Of a stretch of 64,000 bases of DNA, positions 58,763 to 64,000 are shown one piece after another. Numbering within the stretch: position 1 is the first letter of the stretch; each line of letters starts with the position of its first letter. The stretch comes from Heterocephalus glaber (lineage: Eukaryota > Chordata > Mammalia > Rodentia > Bathyergidae), in the NCBI RefSeq assembly GCF_000247695.1, contig NW_004624733.1, positions 4,045,723 through 4,109,722 of the forward strand, read 5' to 3'. Both the position numbers and the translations under genes were made by a program. Below the pieces are notes generated by a model. That model had not been told where the DNA came from, did no database searches, and saw only the letters and a list, made by a program, of their open reading frames with translations.

Positions 58763-59151
58763 TGTAGGGATTAGCTTGATGTGAATTCAACCACCATGGT
58801 TCCAACTGGTATTTCTTCTCCATGAGACCCTGACAGGCATCCCAAACTCTATAAAACAGAAGCCATTAAGACAGTGAAGCATGTTGGTCTGCCCACTCAC
58901 CCCAGACCATTTCTTAAAATGATGTTTGGCATGTTAGTAGTTTTGGAGAGTGTCCAGGTACATTCCCGTGGTGGTGGGCTTCATTTGCCTGGAGAACTTC
59001 TTCCTCCAGGTTTGGACTCCAGAGAGCCTTCTATCTTGCTATTGTCAGAGATATGCTTCTGTCTCTAAGTTCTTAATAAATTGCACTTCGTACTATCTAG
59101 ATTTTGATTTTGTGCATTGTTTCTTTCTTTGGTCTTCCAGCACCTTCCACA
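58763..59151 (+). mobile_element. ERVL-type solo LTR
   Basis: 389 bp bounded by TGTAGGGATT and CTTCCACA. A polyadenylation signal AATAAA lies at 59075-59080, some 75 bp before the 3' end. The pattern fits an ERVL-like rodent LTR ('agaccctgacaggcatcc', 'ttggagagtgtccaggtac', 'gttcttaataaattgcact'). No partner LTR or internal region. Overlapping short frames (64 and 68 codons) are chance. Confidence 0.7.
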
Positions 59152-59159
59152 ATTAGCAG

Positions 59160-60124
59160 TCAGGACCCATGTATTTCAAAAGTACCAGCACCTTTTGAAA
59201 TGTAATGGCTATCCAACTTGCGATAGTTAATTTTTTCATCATCAATATGAATCAGTCAATATTGCAGTCATCAATATCACAAATTTATTATGGCCTAACA
59301 GAAATCATGTCAATGGATTTACATGCTTCATTGTTCTTGCTGCCTATATCCAGTTTTTTCCTAAGAAAATTTCTTATTCTTTCCATCCATTTTGTCATTT
59401 CTTTATTTGAATCTCATCATAATTCTATGTATTCATCTACTGCTGCTCTATCATCCAGGTTTCTTTCATTCATTTTCTGGAGTGTTGATAGAAAGTTTTC
59501 CAAAAATCAAACCCTGTTAGTGTACTTTCTTGCTTTAAATATTTCATTGGTTCCTTATTATCTAAACTGTTCACTACCCAGTTTATAGAGATGATATGTA
59601 ATGAATGTATACTAAAACAGTTTTAAATCTCCTCCAAGCCTTTTATTTTCTAATGTGCAATGTGGATCTCAAAATGGAATACATTAAAGTTTTAGCAACA
59701 CTTTTGCCCACTGGAAAAAAAAAATGTTTTTGAACAGAGCTTTCTTAGGGAATGATTACTGAGGAACAAAGAGGGCAAAGACGGCAGATGGAAGTAACTC
59801 CAAACCAATCAGAACAAATTTGCAAAATCTTTTTGTTTCCCCTCTCTCAAATATAAACTTCATGCTCATTGTTTTTATCACTTCTATACTCTTGTCCCTC
59901 CTTTTCCGATGATATCACCGGTTTCTGAAACACTCCCCCCACCACTCTTCTCCCACTCTTCCTTTACTCAATTTGTTCAATTTAAGTCCCTTACTGATTC
60001 TTTAAGAGATAACCCACATGTTGTTTCCTTGAGCTGCTTCTGTCTTCTATCTCCTGAACAATGTGTACTTGGGGAATTCAGAAGGAAGGACAAACTATGT
60101 TCATACTTCTCATATCTTTATTGC
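59160..60124. other. unassigned AT-rich sequence
   Basis: A 127-codon plus-strand frame at 59205-59588 is the longest without repeat homology. Composition is AT-rich with hydrophobic, biased residues and no recognised domain. It may partly be a diverged L2. Confidence 0.45.
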
Positions 60125-60265
60125 ATTGCTATTCGAGAATCTGTCTCCCTCCTTAAAAATAAACACCATATGGACAGGCATATCCATGTTTTATTCTTTT
60201 TGTAGCTCCTCTCTAGTTCACTGCCCAATAAATATAGATGGTGTGTAATGAATATTTACTAAAAT
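60125..60265 (+). repeat. L2 LINE 3' end relic
   Basis: 'gagaatctgtctccctcctt', 'caccatatggacaggcatatcc' and 'cccaataaatatagatgg' match the L2 terminal pattern. Confidence 0.6.
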
Positions 60266-63200
60266 ATTTGCTAAATATGTCATAGACTTGAATCTCAGTT
60301 TCTCCTGCCTTTCTCACCCTCATCCCACCAGACAGAGATAAAACCTGTTGCCAAGTGATTGGATTAATGATAGTTATTTCCAAGAAAGCAAGTATTTACT
60401 TCATAGGTTCATGAATCTGTGGAAATCTTTGATTTCTCTGTTCCTAATCATACTCATCCTATAAACCTTACTCCTTAAGGATTGATCATGCTACTTCCAA
60501 ACTCACTGCAAAATATACTGCTTAACAAGGACATAGCTATTACACTGCAGGCCAAAATCAATCTGATTATGTTCCCAAGTGACAGTTTGAGGTTCTTTTT
60601 GCACTACCCAGAAAATAGCTACTGTGCACAATCACAAAACAGAGAGGAAAACCTCAGGTTGCTTTTTCAAAGCCCACTTTGTCATTATTCAACAATAATC
60701 CCTAAACCAGTGCCCACACACATCTCAGGCTGACACTCGATAATGATTCCAATAGGAGAGCAGCTGTTTCATATCATAAGTCTCTCTGGGAACAGCACCC
60801 AGGTACTGCCATTTCAATTGTTTTATGAATGTGCTAGAGAGATGGCAGATTGCCAGTGACAGCATCCACATGGTTGTTTGAAACAACGCCCCAGACATAA
60901 AAAGAAAGAAATAACCCCTCACAGATTGCAATGTGTACAATTTTGGCTGTTTTGCACATCCTCTGCAGCTGTGCATTCATGATGCTATATTTAAGCAAAA
61001 ATCTGTGTAAGAATTCCTCACTAGAAGATGGGAGTTTGGCGGCCATTTTAGGGATTTGGCTACAGTGGTTGCCAAGATTCTCTCCCTCCAAAATGAGCTC
61101 GGCTTGACTCAAAACCAACTAAAAAGCAGGATGAAACTTCTTGCTGGAATTTAATTTTTTTCACAGATTGTAAGATTAGTTCAAAATTCAGCAAGACCTC
61201 ACTGTTTTCTTTAGGAAAGGGTTGACTGTCATTATACTAATTCTTTCAGAGTCACAAATGTTATTTAGGTGGGACTTTTAAGTAATCATGGAGAGAAAAA
61301 CCTTGAAAAGGCTGATGTCTTTTCACTTCACTCTAAAGAAATTGATAGGAAGAATTCTAAAGGGAAGAAATTTTACTTAGGTGAAATATAAAAGACCAAT
61401 TGCTTACCACTAAGGTGCAAATTCAAGTATAAGAGGTACCACTGATTTTTTTATGAGCAAACCAGGATTTTCAAAGCAGTCCTGCCTAATAAAGAAGAAG
61501 AAAATATTTCATGAATTCATTTATTGCTAAAGAAATGCATATGAAACATATTGACTGTTGGAGGGAAAAATTCTCTGACTTGTTTGGAAAGTCTTGTTTT
61601 TAAAGACATGAAAATGCTAGTAACTTTGAATAAGTATTCTATTTCAGATTCAGTGAAAAACCTGAGACAGAAGCAAAATTACATTAGCTAAATCCAGCAA
61701 TGCTTGGCCTTCTAAAAGAAGTTACTATAGTGGGCCGACATAGTCCAGCAGAACCATTAACATCTTCTTTGAAAAGCATTATCATCTTTTTCCAGAAACT
61801 GTGAAGTTTAGATTTATTTAAATCTTATTTGCCAATTACACACTTCAAATATTTGTATATTCTTGAAAAGAGAGATGATCATTAAATTTCATATCTTTTT
61901 CATATGCATTGAGTATTTTAGCATACTTTAAAAATTATATTCAAATCATTTCCCCAAACTCACCTCCAATTTGAAATAACTTGTTCCCTCTAAATTGCCT
62001 ATATCTGTCATTCAAATTGTAGTCTGAAATGTTAGGAATTACTCTTACCTTGAAATTTCTCATCACTAATTTGATACATACTTACCTAGCTCACAAGAAG
62101 TTAATCTCTGACATATTTATACTTATTTTAAGAATCATTCCACATATATTTCTTCTTAAGATAAAGAAGTATATACTCAATTAAACCTTTAATATTATAA
62201 TAGTTTTAGATTTAAAAGAATTATATAGTAAAGGGAGTCCCACACATCCCTTTTCACACATACTCAGTTCTTTCTATAATGTGCATTTTAATATGTATGG
62301 TGCTTTAATCAAAAGTAGCTGGTATAAATATATACATATATATTTTTAACTAAAATTCATACTGTCTTTATATTTTCTTAACTTTTATTCAATGTTCCTT
62401 TTCTGTTCAAGGATCATGACCAAGTGACCACAATATATTTAGTCATTCCATTTCCTTAGCCTCCTCTGGGCTATGAGTTTCTTAGTCTTGTCTTATGTTT
62501 AACCTTTATAGTTTTAGAAATACTATCCTTCAACTTGAATCTCTCTGATTTTTTTCTCACAGGTAGAATGGGGTTATGGGTTCTTTGGGAGGAAGACCTA
62601 AATGATAAGGGGTCATTCCCATCATATCCGCTCAAGGGATATTCTATCAACATAACTTATCCCTGTTGATGTTAATCTTGATCATCGACCTGAAGTAGTA
62701 TTTGTTAGTTTTCTTCACATTCTAGTTTCTCTTTTTCCCTCTTTTCATCCTATAATTTTGCAATGGAAGTCACAAAATACAGTCCACATATAAGGAATGT
62801 GGTTTGTACAGCATCTTCTACAGTGTAACATTTATGTAATTTGTTTAAATTTCCTCAGCACTGGAGATTTGTCTATTCTCCTTCATTTATTTATGAAACT
62901 ATCCCGCATGATGATGAAGTTGTAGACCCCTGACACTAAAACATTTTTTGAAAATTCATAAAATTACAGCACAATTATATGAATGCATATAAATTGAAAA
63001 TAAAATCATTCAGAGAGTCAAAGGTTTTCAAGATACACTGTGGGAAAAAAATCTAAATTTATTACCAACATATGAAATTACTTCGTTAAATCAGATATGG
63101 GAAGATGTGCTGATTTGAGTAGTTTTGGAATTGAGTGAAGTCTGTAAGCCTAAGGACAAAAAGAACTCTACATAAGAATTATGCAAATCTAGTTTTTCTT

Positions 63201-63464
63201 TCCTGAAAACAATCCTGATAAATTAGTAAACAAATTAATAAAATATTTTGAAGCCCCTTTACATGTCTACTGTAATTAAACAATTAGGCAAATGGATGAC
63301 TAATGGTAGGAGCCAGGTTTCTTATTACTAGAGTGAGGAAATACAAACAACCAAGGAAAGAAGGTGAGACTACTCCAGAATTAGAAACATCTGTCTGAAC
63401 TTTATTAGCTTAATATAGATACTGGTGGGTACATATTGAAATATATGAGTAAATGTATCTATAT
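60266..63464. other. unassigned AT-rich sequence
   Basis: Nothing recognised. The largest frames (94 and 83 codons, minus strand, 60725-61118) overlap one another and have no domain. Confidence 0.45.
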
Positions 63465-63631
63465 CAGTGATGGCAAACCTTGTAAAGACAAGTGCACAAA
63501 CTGCAACCCCAAACCCACTTACTTACTGCAAAGTGCCAACACTACAATTAGACCTGAATACTCAAGTTTTAGTTTAGAAAAACAACCCATACATTAACAA
63601 AAACAGGCTTGGAATATATTTGCCACCACTA
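63465..63631. mobile_element. small hAT-type DNA transposon
   Basis: 167 bp with terminal inverted repeats: left cagtgatggcaaacct, right (reverse complement) tagtggtggcaaatat. It is flanked by 8-bp target duplications, atctatat (63457-63464) and atctctat (63632-63639), with one mismatch. The 8-bp duplication and CAGTG-type terminus are diagnostic of the hAT superfamily. There is no coding capacity, so it is an internally deleted, non-autonomous copy. Confidence 0.8.
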
Positions 63632-63639
63632 ATCTCTAT

Positions 63640-64000
63640 CTATATCTATATAGGTAGGTTACTATACACATACATATTTTATTATTCTGCCTGCTGAAGA
63701 CCTGTACATTCCACCAGCAATCAGCACACTTCTCACCTAATATTGGTTTCTAATACCATTCTTAGATACACAAGGCAAAGCTCCTGGGAGGATGGTTGAT
63801 TCTGAGATTGGAATATGAATGTATCAGATGAACCTGAACCACTTTGAAGTGCTATGAAGCAAAGAAGTGTTCAAAACAAAGTCATAAAACAGAATATGTC
63901 AGAGGGCAATAGGAACCTACTGAGAGAGCTCCCAATGGGCAAAAATGAAACAAGTGTATATATGTATATGTATATATTTTTTTTCCCAGAATGAAATTTT
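63640..64000. other. unassigned sequence
   Basis: AT-rich, with short alternating (TA/TG) at 63953-63977. No recognised feature. Confidence 0.5.

Noticed and set aside
59205..59588. 127-codon open frame as a gene
   Set aside because: AT-rich, hydrophobic composition, no domain, no splice or promoter context, and similar to other chance frames in the window.
1..64000. CRISPR arrays, bacterial operons, phage or toxin systems
   Set aside because: The window is vertebrate nuclear DNA with SINEs, L1s and LTRs. No spaced palindromic repeats or operon-like gene runs occur.

Overview
This window is mammalian nuclear DNA from a gene-poor, AT-rich, repeat-dense region. I find no protein-coding gene, exon set, CRISPR array or operon. 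The open frames are short and nearly all are chance frames, simple-repeat translations or broken retrotransposon frames. The SINE set points to a rodent outside the mouse/rat group. There are at least nine copies of a tRNA-derived ID-type SINE with intact A-box and B-box motifs, plus older B1 and B1-dID dimers. A beaver-like or squirrel-related lineage is my best guess. That is an inference from SINE type, not a proven identification.

Layout. 1-355: duplicated LINE-1 3' ends. 735-5310: an ancient sense L1 split by an LTR element, which is itself split by a complete ERVL-MaLR provirus; the provirus carries a further solo LTR and a B1-dID SINE. 5345-8490: MIR/L2 relics, a (TG)n tract and an inverted pair of mariner-transposase relics. 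8866-11545: a 5'-truncated antisense L1 carrying a small DNA transposon. 11640-15372: mostly unassigned, with one TIR-bearing MITE and a GC-rich block. 15373-17384: two old L1 fragments, a long GAA/GGA purine tract and two SINEs. 18060-18500: a GC-richer block with a short Cys-rich reading frame. 19330-20475: antisense old L1. 20995-21490: the only clearly CpG-dense stretch. 22515-28096: a 5.55-kb antisense L1 with both target-site duplications, 5'UTR, broken ORF1, broken ORF2 and 3'UTR. 28320-34835: an LTR, several Tc1/mariner- and hAT-type MITEs, a MIR and an L1 3' end. 34836-45700: mostly unassigned, with microsatellites and one young SINE. 45700-46585: an old L1 interrupted by a full-length U1 snRNA retropseudogene with a clear target-site duplication. 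46586-64000: mostly unassigned, with two LTRs, several SINEs, L2 relics and a small hAT element with 8-bp target duplications.

Nothing here works together as a genetic system. The story is layered retrotransposition. L1 machinery explains the L1, ID, B1 and U1 insertions through their A-rich tails and about 10-16-bp duplications. The DNA transposon relics (TA or 8-bp duplications, terminal inverted repeats) record separate invasions. Every L1 whose reverse-transcriptase box I could read has lost it by a different substitution (FVDN, FAYD, FADN). I did not find a new biological system. The observations most worth following are the U1 retrocopy, the hAT element at 63.5 kb, the inverted mariner relics at 8 kb and the CpG-rich island at 21 kb.
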